Shown: positions 35,402-44,834, counted from the stretch's first letter. The stretch: DNA of 64,000 nucleotides from Flavobacteriaceae bacterium (GCA_018402135.1 JAGYJF010000005.1:62001-126000); one strand, 5' to 3'. Made by a program: numbers and translations. The notes: generated by a model from the letters alone, not told the origin.

Positions 35402-37642
35402 ATGTTGAAATACCTATGGTTTTTTACTTTTTTAATTCCTTTAAGTTTATGTTCTCAGGAACAATTGGAAGGTATTATTCTAGAGCAGAACAATTCCAAC
35501 GAAGAAATGCCACTCTCGGGAGCCAATGTTTATTGGCAAAATACTTCAGTTGGTAGTATTACCGATTTAGACGGGAAATTTAAAATACCCTATAACCGGA
35601 CATATAAATTTCTTATCGTCAGTTATGTGGGATTTAAAACCGACACTATTGAGGTTTCAGACTCAAATTTTATAAAACACTTTCTCAAACCAACGGCTAA
35701 TTTAGATGAGGTTACTGTAACTTCAAGAAAACAGGCCACCCAAAAATCTTATTTACAAGCTACAAATACCTTTACCGTTTCAAGCGATGAGTTGCTTAAG
35801 GCAGCTTGTTGCAACTTGTCGGAAAGTTTTGAAACCAACCCATCTATTGATGTTAATTTTTCCGATGCCATTTCTGGGACTCGGCAAATAAAAATGCTGG
35901 GACTAACAACGCCATATATATTGATAGCTACCGAAAACATTCCGGCTATTCGCGGCGCCTCTCAGGCTTATGGATTGAGTTTTATTCCTGGTACATGGAT
36001 TGAAAGTATTCAGATAACTAAAGGCACAGGAAGCGTTATCAATGGTTTTGAAAGTATAGCCGGACAGATTAATGCCGAACTTCAAAAGCCATCAACCGAT
36101 TACGGATTGTTTGTAAATACCTATGCAGCAACCAATGAGCGTTTTGAATTAAATACACATCTCAATACTGCGGTTGGAGACAAATGGCATACTGGCTTGT
36201 ATTTGCATGGTAGCATGTTAGACGCCAAACACGATGTAAATGACGATGGTTTTCTCGACATGCCATTATATAAACAGGTGAATATTTTGAATCGATGGCA
36301 ATACACCAATGCCGAAAAGGGTGTTGTGAGTTTTATCAACCTCCGATATTTGAATGATAGAAAACAGTCGGGACAAACCAGTTTTAATCCAGATACCGAT
36401 AAATTAACCACGAATGCCTGGGGTAGTGAGATTGATACCGATCGTTTTGAAATAAGCACCAAATTAGGTTATGTTAACCCTGAATTACCGTTTCAAAGCT
36501 TAGGGTTTCAAACTGCTTTTAGCCATCATAAACAAGAGTCGTATTTTGGTTTAAGAGTTTATGATATAGAACACAATAGTTTTTATAGCAATTTGATATA
36601 TAACAGTATCATTTCCGATTCCAGACATAAAATCAAAACCGGAGTAAACTTTACCTACGATGCATTTAAAGAAACAGTTGCTGACGATAATTTCGATAGA
36701 ATTGATAATTCTGTAGGAGGTTTTTTTGAATACAATTACGATGATTTAGAAAAGTTAAATTTAACCGCTGGTGTTCGGGTAGATCAGCATAACCGTTTAG
36801 GGCTTTTTGTAACACCAAGGTTACATGTTAAATATTCGCCATGGGGTAAATCTGCGCTAAGAGGTTCTATAGGAAGAGGAAAACGAATAGCGAATATTTT
36901 TGCTGAAAATCAAAATTTATTTGCATCCTCAAGACAAATTAATATTTTTAATACAGGTGGTGAAATCTATGGTTTAGACCCTGAAATTGCTTGGAATTAC
37001 GGTATAAGTTACTTACAAGGGTTCAACTTGTTTGGAAGAAATGCCGATGTAGCCGTAGATTTTTATCGAACCGATTTTCAAAATCAGGTAGTGGTAGATT
37101 GGGAAAATCCGCAAGAAATTAATTTTTACAATCTTGAAGGTGAAAGTTATGCCAACAGCTTGCAAGTTGAATTTAATTACAATGCCTTTGAAGGTTTTGA
37201 CTTAAGAACTGCCTACAAATATTATGATGTTCAAACAGCATTTTTAAGCGGGAAACAACAACAAGCTTTAGTGCCTCAACACCGTATTTTTGTTAACACT
37301 GCTTATGAAACACCAACAAACGAAAAGGGCGCTCAATGGAAGTTCGATGCCACATTTAACTGGCTAGGAAAACAGCGATTTGCATCTACTGAAAGTAGCC
37401 CTGTGCAGTTTCAATTAGGCGAGTTTTCACCGACTGTTGGAACTTTAAACACGCAAATCACCAAGGTGTTTTCTCCAAAATTTGAATTATACATAGGTGC
37501 TGAAAACATCACTAATGTGCGTCAGGATAACCCAATTTTAAGTCCTGATGCACCTTTTGGTTCAAATTTTGATTCTAACTTTGTATATGGACCAATTTTT
37601 GGAAGTATGTATTATACGGGACTACGCTATAAATTAAATTAA
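35402..37642 (+). CDS. TonB-dependent outer-membrane receptor, metal-module type
   Basis: A 746-residue outer-membrane receptor. After the signal peptide comes a carboxypeptidase-like regulatory beta domain (residues about 20-95, SGANVYWQNTSVGSITDLDGKF). The plug follows, with DEVTVTSRK and the unusual AACCNLSESFETN, then TKGTGSVINGFESIAGQI; a 22-strand-type barrel ends in TGLRYKLN. The vicinal cysteines in the plug are characteristic of the receptor subfamily found with HMA proteins. It probably imports a metal ion or chelate. It is 83 bases after the Cys-rich gene and 19 before the HMA gene. Confidence 0.92.
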   Translation: MLKYLWFFTFLIPLSLCSQEQLEGIILEQNNSNEEMPLSGANVYWQNTSVGSITDLDGKFKIPYNRTYKFLIVSYVGFKTDTIEVSDSNFIKHFLKPTANLDEVTVTSRKQATQKSYLQATNTFTVSSDELLKAACCNLSESFETNPSIDVNFSDAISGTRQIKMLGLTTPYILIATENIPAIRGASQAYGLSFIPGTWIESIQITKGTGSVINGFESIAGQINAELQKPSTDYGLFVNTYAATNERFELNTHLNTAVGDKWHTGLYLHGSMLDAKHDVNDDGFLDMPLYKQVNILNRWQYTNAEKGVVSFINLRYLNDRKQSGQTSFNPDTDKLTTNAWGSEIDTDRFEISTKLGYVNPELPFQSLGFQTAFSHHKQESYFGLRVYDIEHNSFYSNLIYNSIISDSRHKIKTGVNFTYDAFKETVADDNFDRIDNSVGGFFEYNYDDLEKLNLTAGVRVDQHNRLGLFVTPRLHVKYSPWGKSALRGSIGRGKRIANIFAENQNLFASSRQINIFNTGGEIYGLDPEIAWNYGISYLQGFNLFGRNADVAVDFYRTDFQNQVVVDWENPQEINFYNLEGESYANSLQVEFNYNAFEGFDLRTAYKYYDVQTAFLSGKQQQALVPQHRIFVNTAYETPTNEKGAQWKFDATFNWLGKQRFASTESSPVQFQLGEFSPTVGTLNTQITKVFSPKFELYIGAENITNVRQDNPILSPDAPFGSNFDSNFVYGPIFGSMYYTGLRYKLN

Positions 37643-37661
37643 TTATCTTAAATTTAGTAAT

Positions 37662-38012
37662 ATGAAAAACATAGTAATAATGCTCGCAATGGTTCTAGGA
37701 ATGACTGCCATGGCTCAAAACCAAAACATGAAAGCAAGTATTGAAGTAGATGGGATTTGCGAAATGTGCAAAGCGCGTATCGAGAAAGCGGCCATAAAAA
37801 CGGCGGGTGTAAAATCCGCAGTTTGGAGTATTGAAACCCACGAGTTGCGATTAATTTTTGATGAACGCAAAACAAATCTTAAGGAAATTCAGAAAAGTCT
37901 TGCTGATGTTGGTCACGATACCAAAGCTTTTAAAGCCACTGACGAAGCTTATAACGGCTTACATGCATGTTGCAAATACCGTGACGAAACCGTGAAAAAC
38001 GATCATAAGTAA
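37662..38012 (+). CDS. Periplasmic heavy-metal-associated (HMA) domain protein
   Basis: A 116-residue exported HMA protein. The signal peptide (1-18) ends at AMAQ. The metal-binding loop is EVDGICEMCKARIEKA, with Cys separated by two residues, in a ferredoxin-like fold. A second possible site, HACCKYRD, lies near the C-terminus. It probably takes metal, likely copper(I), delivered by the upstream TonB receptor. A terminator follows directly. The decayed HMA/MauE gene at 39.1 kb may have been the next member of this operon. Confidence 0.92.
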   Translation: MKNIVIMLAMVLGMTAMAQNQNMKASIEVDGICEMCKARIEKAAIKTAGVKSAVWSIETHELRLIFDERKTNLKEIQKSLADVGHDTKAFKATDEAYNGLHACCKYRDETVKNDHK

Positions 38013-38020
38013 TATTTGCA

Positions 38021-38050
38021 AAACCGTCTTGTATCAGGACGGTTTTTTTT
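38021..38050 (+). terminator. Terminator of the metal module
   Basis: Eight-base stem AAACCGTC/GACGGTTT, 9-base loop, then a run of Ts. It lies 9 bases after the HMA gene stop. Confidence 0.92.
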
Positions 38051-38109
38051 ATTGATTACATTAACCTAACAATGAGACTATGACTTATACTTATAAGTTG
38101 CCAGTAATT

Positions 38110-38925
38110 ATGAAAAAACTCATACTGTTAATAATAATCCTAACTTTTAATCTCAGTTTTAGTCAAACTAAAGAGCTTGAAGGGAATTGGGTTTCGGATG
38201 AAAATGAAATGATCTCATTCAATTCTGAATATGATAATAAAAGCTCTTTAACAAGTAAAATAAGAAGTGACGACTTTTATTTAGAAGTTTTATCTGATAG
38301 TTTAAGTTTTCAATCAAGATATTATACTTCTGCGGATGATTACAAAAAAATGATTACGGACAGATATGACTTCAAAATCCAAAATTTAAATGACAGTATT
38401 CTGACCATTAAACCGATCTCAAAATATTCAATTAATTTTTTCGGTAACGATAATCCAATAACTTTCAAAAATCAAAATTTAATTACCGACAAATCCTTTG
38501 AGTTTGAAAAACTAATTTTCCATACTTCAACTTGTTTTGGTTCTTGTCCTGTAATTCACCTTGAGATATTAAAAAATGGAACATTTAAATTAGATGGAAC
38601 ATATTACAAAAACAGGTCATATAATTCTAAAGACTATGAACGTTCTGGAAATTTTACAGGTAAACTTACCGAAAAAGATTTAAAGAATTTAAACGATTTA
38701 ATTGTAAAATCTCGAATCACAACTTTTGAGGATACAAAAGATGGAAATATGTTTTGTTGTGATGGTGCCATAAAAACCATAATCCTATATCATAATGGAA
38801 ACCGGAATTATTTTAAGGCAATGTTTGAAACAAGATTGTTAAGAGAATTAGTTTCATATTTATACGAAATCGACAAAAAAGCGGAGTTAGTTAAGACTGA
38901 TGAGAAATTTGAATTTGAAAAATAA
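38110..38925 (+). CDS. Exported DUF6438-type protein
   Basis: A 271-residue exported protein. The ATG at 38110 gives a clean signal peptide (MKKLILLIIILTFNLSFSQT); the track start adds ten residues. The C-terminal half contains FHTSTCFGSCPVIHLEI, then FKLDGTYY, which I recognise as the DUF6438 signature, and NMFCCDGAIKTI. Function unknown. Base composition is visibly more AT-rich than its neighbours. It is followed directly by a structured repeat and a broken gene, so it looks like an acquired cassette. Confidence 0.8.
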   Translation: MKKLILLIIILTFNLSFSQTKELEGNWVSDENEMISFNSEYDNKSSLTSKIRSDDFYLEVLSDSLSFQSRYYTSADDYKKMITDRYDFKIQNLNDSILTIKPISKYSINFFGNDNPITFKNQNLITDKSFEFEKLIFHTSTCFGSCPVIHLEILKNGTFKLDGTYYKNRSYNSKDYERSGNFTGKLTEKDLKNLNDLIVKSRITTFEDTKDGNMFCCDGAIKTIILYHNGNRNYFKAMFETRLLRELVSYLYEIDKKAELVKTDEKFEFEK

Positions 38926-38932
38926 CTACTGG

Positions 38933-39064
38933 CAACAACGTTATGATTAATTGCTTTGGCTAGTGCTTATCCTGAAAATTCCTTCGGAATTTTCTCTGGC
39001 AAGTATTTGTTTACTAAATTAATTGCTAGCCAGCGCACCTAATCAGACACCAAACGATAACAGG
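38933..39064 (+). repeat. attC-like structured intergenic repeat
   Basis: A 20-base imperfect inverted repeat (38944-38963 against 39026-39045, 16 of 20 paired) encloses a perfect 9-base hairpin GAAAATTCC-TTC-GGAATTTTC (38974-38994). The outer ends carry AACGTTATG and AACGATAACAG. The overall form, long and self-complementary between AACGTT-like ends, resembles the cassette-boundary sites seen after accessory genes in many Bacteroidota. It lies between the DUF6438 gene and the truncated HMA gene. The classification is from structure and memory only. Confidence 0.5.
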
Positions 39065-39306
39065 AATGACTTGTGGCGGATGTGTTTCAACAGTTAAAAG
39101 AAAGCTTTATACCATTTAAAACAGAAATGGCAATAATTGCAATAATTATCGTTTTGGGAATTACAACCATTGGGGTGACCAAAACATTACTAGATAAAAA
39201 AAATTCAGTGTGCTTGTTTAGGAACAGCGCTAAAACTTTCTATAACCGAAGCTACTTTTATCGAAAATGTAATTATGTTTGTGATGACATTTTTCGATGC
39301 TTTTAG
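39064..39306 (+). pseudogene. Decayed HMA-MauE/DoxX-type membrane gene
   Basis: Three reading frames each carry a piece of one protein. Frame 3 from 39064 reads GMTCGGCVSTVKRKL, an HMA metal-binding motif, and then stops. Frame 1 continues with a membrane helix, TEMAIIAIIIVLGITTIGVTK, and LLDKK. After an eight-A run, frame 2 reads IQCACLGTALKLSITEATF and a last helix, matching the end of MauE/DoxX-type redox membrane proteins that I recall beside HMA genes. The 5' part before GMTC is missing, and most of the middle (other helices) is deleted. The listed 77-aa ORF at 39073 is only the middle frame. Confidence 0.65.
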
Positions 39307-39312
39307 ATAAAT

Positions 39313-40293
39313 ATGATACCATTTAAAAGAATATCACTTGGATTTTATCCAACACCTTTGGTGAAGTTAGAGTCACTCACAAAGCTTTTGGCCGGTCCGG
39401 AAATTTATATCAAAAGAGACGACCTAACTGGATTGGCTTTAGGTGGTAACAAAACGAGAAAGCTGGATTATTTTCTTGGAGATGCTGTAGAAAAAGGTTG
39501 TGACGTATTAATTACCGGTGGTGCTCAGCAATCTAATCACTGCAGGCAAACGGCTGCTGCGGCCGCTCAATATGGTTTGCAATGCCATTTGGTGTTGGGT
39601 GGTCACCAACCAGATGAATTTAATGGGAACTTATTATTAGATAAATTGCTAGGTGCGCATCTTCATTTTTGTGGTAATCTTAGAAAAGGAGAGAAAATTC
39701 CTGAAATTGTTGACGAACTTAGAACAATTGGAAAATCGCCTTATGTCATTCCGTATGGTGGTTCCAACAGTATTGGAACTTTGGGTTTTGTTTCGGCAGT
39801 TGAAGAGCTTAATTTACAAATGAAACACAAGTCGCTACACTTCAGCCATATTGTTTTTGCTTCTAGTTCCGGTGGTACGCAGGCAGGACTAATGGTTGGC
39901 AAGTCGCTTTACGGTTTAGATACCGAAATTTTAGGAATCGGCATTGATAAAGATGAAATAGAAGGCTTGCCACTTGAAACATTCGTTTTAAAGTTGGCAA
40001 ATGCAACCGCTCTAAAACTCAATTTAGAAATGAATTTCCATAAAAATGATATTTATTTAAATAACAATTATTTGGGTGAAGGTTACGGCATAGTAGGTGA
40101 AGCTGAAAAAGAAGCTATTGATTTCCTCGCTCGTTCTGAAGGCATTTTACTGGATCCTGTTTACACCGCAAAGGCTATGGCAGGCTTAATTGATTTGATT
40201 AGAAAACAACAATTTTACAAAAAAGATAAGGTGTTATTCTGGCACACTGGTGGGACGCCAGCATTGTTTCCGTATGCTTCTAAAATGAGTTAA
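39313..40293 (+). CDS. D-cysteine desulfhydrase / ACC deaminase family PLP enzyme
   Basis: A 326-residue fold-type II PLP enzyme. The PLP lysine is in LGGNKTRKLDY (about K51), with the preceding IYIKRDDLTG and the phosphate/substrate segment TGGAQQSNHCRQTAAAAA. The late HTGGTPALFPY is the family end motif. D-cysteine desulfhydrase activity is likelier than ACC deaminase in bacteria of this group, but the substrate cannot be fixed. It starts 6 bases after the pseudogene stop. Confidence 0.88.
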   Translation: MIPFKRISLGFYPTPLVKLESLTKLLAGPEIYIKRDDLTGLALGGNKTRKLDYFLGDAVEKGCDVLITGGAQQSNHCRQTAAAAAQYGLQCHLVLGGHQPDEFNGNLLLDKLLGAHLHFCGNLRKGEKIPEIVDELRTIGKSPYVIPYGGSNSIGTLGFVSAVEELNLQMKHKSLHFSHIVFASSSGGTQAGLMVGKSLYGLDTEILGIGIDKDEIEGLPLETFVLKLANATALKLNLEMNFHKNDIYLNNNYLGEGYGIVGEAEKEAIDFLARSEGILLDPVYTAKAMAGLIDLIRKQQFYKKDKVLFWHTGGTPALFPYASKMS

Positions 40294-40371
40294 TTAGATA
40301 TTATGCTGAGTATTTTCATTTTGAGAGTTGAACTATAAGAAACCTGGTTGGAACGACAAATAAAATAGGGT

Positions 40372-40749
40372 ATGAATTCATTTTGGTTACATTTTCTGAA
40401 TTACTTTTTTTATGGTTTTCATACAATTTTGATTGTGTTTAACCTTGTTGGCTGGCTGTTTCCTAAAACGCGAAAGCTACATTTTTACAGCATGCTAACC
40501 ATGCTATTTTCTTGGGGTGTTTTGGGTTTCTGGTATGGCTTTGGTTATTGCTTCTTAACCGATTGGCATTATACAATACTTCGTAAACTAGGCGAAACCC
40601 AACTGCCTAATAGTTATATTGCTTTTTTAATTGAAAAATTAACAGGTTGGTTGCCCGAAGTGAGATTTGTTAATACAATGACTTTGGTGCTTACTATAAT
40701 GGCTTTTATGGCCTCGGTTTGGGTTAATTTTTTTAGGAAAGGAAAGTGA
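40372..40749 (+). CDS. DUF2784 membrane protein
   Basis: A 125-residue integral membrane protein with three or four helices (near residues 5-28, 38-58 and 100-120). The pattern NLVGWLFPKTRKLHFYSMLTMLFSW and YCFLTDWHY matches the DUF2784 family. Function unknown. It is a single gene at the border of the rearranged island. Confidence 0.8.
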   Translation: MNSFWLHFLNYFFYGFHTILIVFNLVGWLFPKTRKLHFYSMLTMLFSWGVLGFWYGFGYCFLTDWHYTILRKLGETQLPNSYIAFLIEKLTGWLPEVRFVNTMTLVLTIMAFMASVWVNFFRKGK

Positions 40750-40812
40750 CATTATAGCTGTGTTCAATTAAATTCTTCTTGTATTCATTCATAAATCGAA
40801 ATTTTAGGTTAG

Positions 40813-40846
40813 AAAAAAACCTTTCAGAGTTTTAAACTCTGAAAGG
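40813..40846 (-). terminator. Palindromic terminator past the groEL-tail remnant
   Basis: Thirteen-base arms CCTTTCAGAGTTT/AAACTCTGAAAGG around a single T. On the minus strand it is followed by seven Ts, so it would terminate minus-strand transcription. Its distance and base pattern relative to the GroEL-tail remnant resemble those of the true groEL terminator. It could also be a dispersed palindromic repeat. Confidence 0.65.
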
Positions 40847-40879
40847 GTTAAATAATTTATTTAAAAAGTTTAGTTTCTT

Positions 40880-40903
40880 TTACATCATCTCTGGCATACC
40901 GCC
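40880..40903 (-). pseudogene. Fragment of a second groEL 3' end
   Basis: On the minus strand the codons read GGMPEMM followed by TAA, almost the C-terminal tail of the real GroEL (GGGMPGMM). The 28 bases from the stop codon match the true groEL end at 22 positions, with most differences at wobble sites. Upstream of these codons the similarity stops at once. A chance match cannot be fully excluded because the segment is short. Confidence 0.5.
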
Positions 40904-40912
40904 GCACCGCTC

Positions 40913-40933
40913 CTTGAAGTTTGCAACTTCGAG
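40913..40933. repeat. Short palindromic repeat
   Basis: CTTGAAGTT-TGC-AACTTCGAG, nine pairs including one G-T. It has no T run, so it is not a terminator. The core GAAGTTTGCAACTTC is a palindrome I have seen dispersed in Bacteroidota genomes. Confidence 0.45.
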
Positions 40934-41061
40934 CTTAAAAACCTAATAAACCATCCCAACCTCTCCCAACCATCTCTAATGGTTCTTCCAAATTTTCTTG
41001 AAATGCTCGCTCCCCAAAGTCCTACGTCCTCTAGTCCTGGGTCAATCAACCTGACCACTCC

Positions 41062-41085
41062 TTTGGAATTTGGTGCTTATAATTT
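41062..41085. repeat. Direct repeat flanking the orphan gene, copy A
   Basis: TTTGGAATTTGGTGCTTATAATTT, identical to copy B at 42406-42429 except for one base. Just before it (41016-41046) is a GTCCTA-rich tract that also recurs, in the same order, before copy B. Confidence 0.75.
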
Positions 41086-41172
41086 GGTACTTGATTTTTA
41101 GGAATTTCCTTTGGAATTTTTAGCCCTGTACGTCCAATCACAAACCTGACCACGGCTACTGATCACTGAATA

Positions 41173-41919
41173 CTAAACATCAACCCCCAAAACCGCAACG
41201 CCACGCTTAGCTTCCAACTGCGTCATAACCCCATTCACCTCCTGATAAAACCGCACACCCATCACGGCAATACGCACACCAGCTCCGGCTGGAGCAGCAA
41301 CAGGATTTAAGCTAATGGAGTGATTCACATCATTTTTGGCAATATAGTAGTCGGCTGCCAAAAAAGCTTTTGCCTGTAGTGCTTCAAAATCCATGACCAC
41401 CACAGCATACAGCAATCCCACATGAGTAGCATATTCTGGGAAAGCAATCTTGCTCACATCAAAATCAATACAACTACAACTGTGTGTAGCCATATCAACA
41501 CTAAAACGGTTTCCCAAAACCTGATCCACCGTAAAACGTTCAGGATAGGAATAGGTCAGTAATAAATGCCGCCCATCAGTAGTAGTTAGCCCTTCAGAAA
41601 CCCGTCGCTCGCCACGTTTCGAAATAGGGTCAAAGTTCTTAATCTGCACAAATAAACCAGTCATAGCACTATGCAGCTTCCGTCCTTTCAATTGAGAAAG
41701 ATAAGGATGCAAAACATGCATAAATACACGCTTAACCGAAGCGCATTGCCCAAACTCATAAGCATTTTCACGCACACGCACCATACTGTCCTTAGTCCTA
41801 ATTGCCTCGCCATTAAATCCGCCACCAGTTTTCCTTACGAAATTTTCACCTCCATCCTGATAAAAGTTCATGCCACCAATGCTGCCTGTAATTTTAAAAA
41901 GTCCTGTAACTCTTGCCAT
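41173..41919 (-). CDS. Orphan hypothetical protein of Bacteroidota (MARVTGLFKITGSIGG type)
   Basis: A 248-residue soluble protein, no signal peptide or membrane helix. The ATG at 41919 starts the family N-terminus MARVTGLFKITGSIGGMNFY; the track start adds 23 hydrophobic residues upstream of the promoter. I have seen proteins starting this way in many Bacteroidota, without known function. The first 90 residues (ENFVRKTGGGFNG, RVRENAYEFGQCASVKRVF) are basic and glycine-rich; the rest is beta-rich. GC is clearly higher than in neighbouring genes. Direct repeats flank it, suggesting it arrived as a unit. Confidence 0.75.
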   Translation of the reverse strand: MARVTGLFKITGSIGGMNFYQDGGENFVRKTGGGFNGEAIRTKDSMVRVRENAYEFGQCASVKRVFMHVLHPYLSQLKGRKLHSAMTGLFVQIKNFDPISKRGERRVSEGLTTTDGRHLLLTYSYPERFTVDQVLGNRFSVDMATHSCSCIDFDVSKIAFPEYATHVGLLYAVVVMDFEALQAKAFLAADYYIAKNDVNHSISLNPVAAPAGAGVRIAVMGVRFYQEVNGVMTQLEAKRGVAVLGVDV

Positions 41920-41945
41920 AACTTTAAGTTTTAAAAAAATATACA

Positions 41946-41976
41946 CTAAAGTAATACAATAAATCAATATTACAAA
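41946..41976 (-). promoter_or_regulatory. Promoter of the orphan gene
   Basis: Minus-strand TTTG (41973-41976), 19-base spacer, TACTTTAG (41946-41953), one mismatch from TAnnTTTG. It lies about 27 bases before the ATG and inside the longer ORF of the track, so supports the shorter protein. Confidence 0.55.
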
Positions 41977-42405
41977 TAGATATAGCATATTTATAACAAA
42001 AATATAATGTATGCATAGCGTATATACAGCGTATTAAGTATTATATAAATGCATGCAAAGGTCATTGCGGGACACACATAAAGGCTGGAACACCAACGCA
42101 TTTAGATTGAAGTAATCGCATCTCACAGGTAAAACCATCTCCGCAACATAATCTTCCGTTTCAAACAATAGAAGTGGAGGATAAGGTGGAAAATTGAAAA
42201 TTCAGCCTAACCAATCTCACCAATCAAAAAGAAAGGATCCATTCAGATTTCCTGTGGGATTTGATATTTATAATCGGGAGTTTGTTGTTGTACGTCCTAA
42301 ATCCTACAGTCCAAAGTCTGAAGCCCTAAAGTCCTAAGTCAATAAAAATCTATAAAGTTTTTCAATGCTAAACCCTAAAATAAACCACAAATCACACCTT
42401 TGGAA

Positions 42406-42429
42406 TTTGGAATTTGGTGCTTGTAATTT
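42406..42429. repeat. Direct repeat flanking the orphan gene, copy B
   Basis: TTTGGAATTTGGTGCTTGTAATTT, one mismatch from copy A at 41062-41085, same orientation. It is preceded by a GTCCTA-rich tract (42291-42346), as in copy A. Confidence 0.75.
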
Positions 42430-42530
42430 CAGAAAACATTCATTATTTCGCCAAGCGCGTATTTCTAATTAAGTTGCTTCATAGAATATAATTGAGAATG
42501 ATTCCTTAAAAATATGGAAAACTAGGCAAT

Positions 42531-42560
42531 AAAAAAACCTCTTCTTTTGAGGAAGAGGTT
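42531..42560 (-). terminator. groESL terminator
   Basis: Nine-base stem AACCTCTTC/GAAGAGGTT with a 7-base loop, followed by seven Ts on the minus strand, 25 bases past the groEL stop. Confidence 0.92.
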
Positions 42561-42584
42561 CATTTTTAAATCCGTTTTCAAGGA

Positions 42585-44255
<1,671 letters not shown>

Positions 44256-44341
44256 TTAATAAATTGATTTGTTTTTTATTGAAAACAGATAATGATCTAA
44301 ACTGTAATTGAGATTAGATTTATTGATTCTGAGATTCCGAC

Positions 44342-44623
44342 TTACGAAGGAATAATTGCAAGAATATCGCTTTCGCGCATCATTAAATAATCTTTTCCTT
44401 CAAGTTTTAACTCGGTGCCAGAGTATTTTCCATAAAGGACGCTGTCGCCAATTTTAACCGTTAACGGTTCATCTATCTTTCCAGTTCCAATAGCGATAAC
44501 TTTGCCTTTTTGTGGTTTTTCTTTCGCATTGTCTGGAATGATGATTCCCGAAGCTGTTGTAGTTTCAGCTTCCATTGGTTCAACAAGAACTCTGTCTGCT
44601 AAAGGTTTGATTTTTAAGCCCAT
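44342..44623 (-). CDS. groS: 10-kDa co-chaperonin GroES
   Basis: Lid of the GroEL chamber, about 93 aa. [33 protein letters not shown] includes the mobile loop, and the roof and core are normal ([18 protein letters not shown]). The ATG at 44623 (MGLKIKPL) is preferred over the TTG two codons upstream. It is first in the groESL operon. Confidence 0.97.
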   Translation of the reverse strand: MGLKIKPLADRVLVEPMEAETTTASGIIIPDNAKEKPQKGKVIAIGTGKIDEPLTVKIGDSVLYGKYSGTELKLEGKDYLMMRESDILAIIPS

Positions 44624-44678
44624 ATTCAATATGTTTTTTTAAATGAATTAAAATTGTTTTTACTATTCATTAATTAGC

Positions 44679-44710
44679 TAAAAATATGCCACTAGCACAT
44701 TACTGACAAA
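44679..44710 (-). promoter_or_regulatory. groESL promoter
   Basis: Minus-strand TTTG (44707-44710), 20-base spacer, TATTTTTA (44679-44686), one mismatch from TAnnTTTG, about 56 bases before the groES ATG. The -33 TTTG is immediately followed by TCAGTAAT, so it overlaps one arm of the inverted repeat listed next. Confidence 0.5.
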
Positions 44711-44752
44711 GTTTCATAGGCTTAGGAGACATTGATTAAAACTGTCAGTAAT
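44699..44752. promoter_or_regulatory. Inverted repeat at the groESL promoter
   Basis: ATTACTGACA (44699-44708) and its exact complement TGTCAGTAAT (44743-44752) are separated by 34 bases. The proximal arm overlaps the -33 element. It is not the CIRCE element (no TTAGCACTC). A heat-shock operator is a reasonable guess but not shown. Confidence 0.5.
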
Positions 44753-44779
44753 AATGTTGTTGAACATTGAGGTGTTTTC

Positions 44780-44806
44780 AAAAAAAAAACCAGCTTAGGA
44801 AGCTGA
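44780..44806 (-). terminator. Terminator after secG
   Basis: CAGCTT-AGG-AAGCTG hairpin (44791-44805) followed on the minus strand by about ten Ts. It lies about 30 bases past the secG stop. Confidence 0.85.
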
Positions 44807-44834
44807 CTTTAGATTTTTATTAACCGTAACCAGT

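Larger units (their letters stand above)
40750..41172. other. Gene-free stretch with hairpins, groEL-tail remnant and repeat copy A
   Basis: No intact gene. It holds, in order, a terminator-like palindrome (40813-40846), a groEL C-terminal remnant (40880-40903) and a GAAGTT-TGC-AACTTC hairpin (40913-40933). A tract of GTCCTA-like repeats (41016-41046) and the TTTGGAATTTGGTGC repeat (41062-41085) follow. It looks like decayed or recombined sequence. Confidence 0.7.
41989..42584. other. Gene-free stretch between the orphan gene and groEL
   Basis: No open reading frame of note on either strand. The first 300 bases show nothing I recognise. From 42291 a tract of GTCCTA/GTCC repeats appears, then repeat copy B, and finally the groEL terminator. 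The stretch looks non-coding and possibly decayed. Confidence 0.65.

Noticed and set aside
39073-39306. 77-aa ORF as an intact gene
   Set aside because: Its flanks in the other two frames continue the same protein similarity (HMA motif before, CACLGT segment after), so it is the middle of a frameshifted pseudogene.
40913-40933. Hairpin as a terminator of the DUF2784 gene
   Set aside because: No following T run on the plus strand, and it lies over 160 bases past that gene.
44699-44752. CIRCE/HrcA operator at groES
   Set aside because: The arms are ATTACTGACA/TGTCAGTAAT with a 34-base gap, not TTAGCACTC-N9-GAGTGCTAA.
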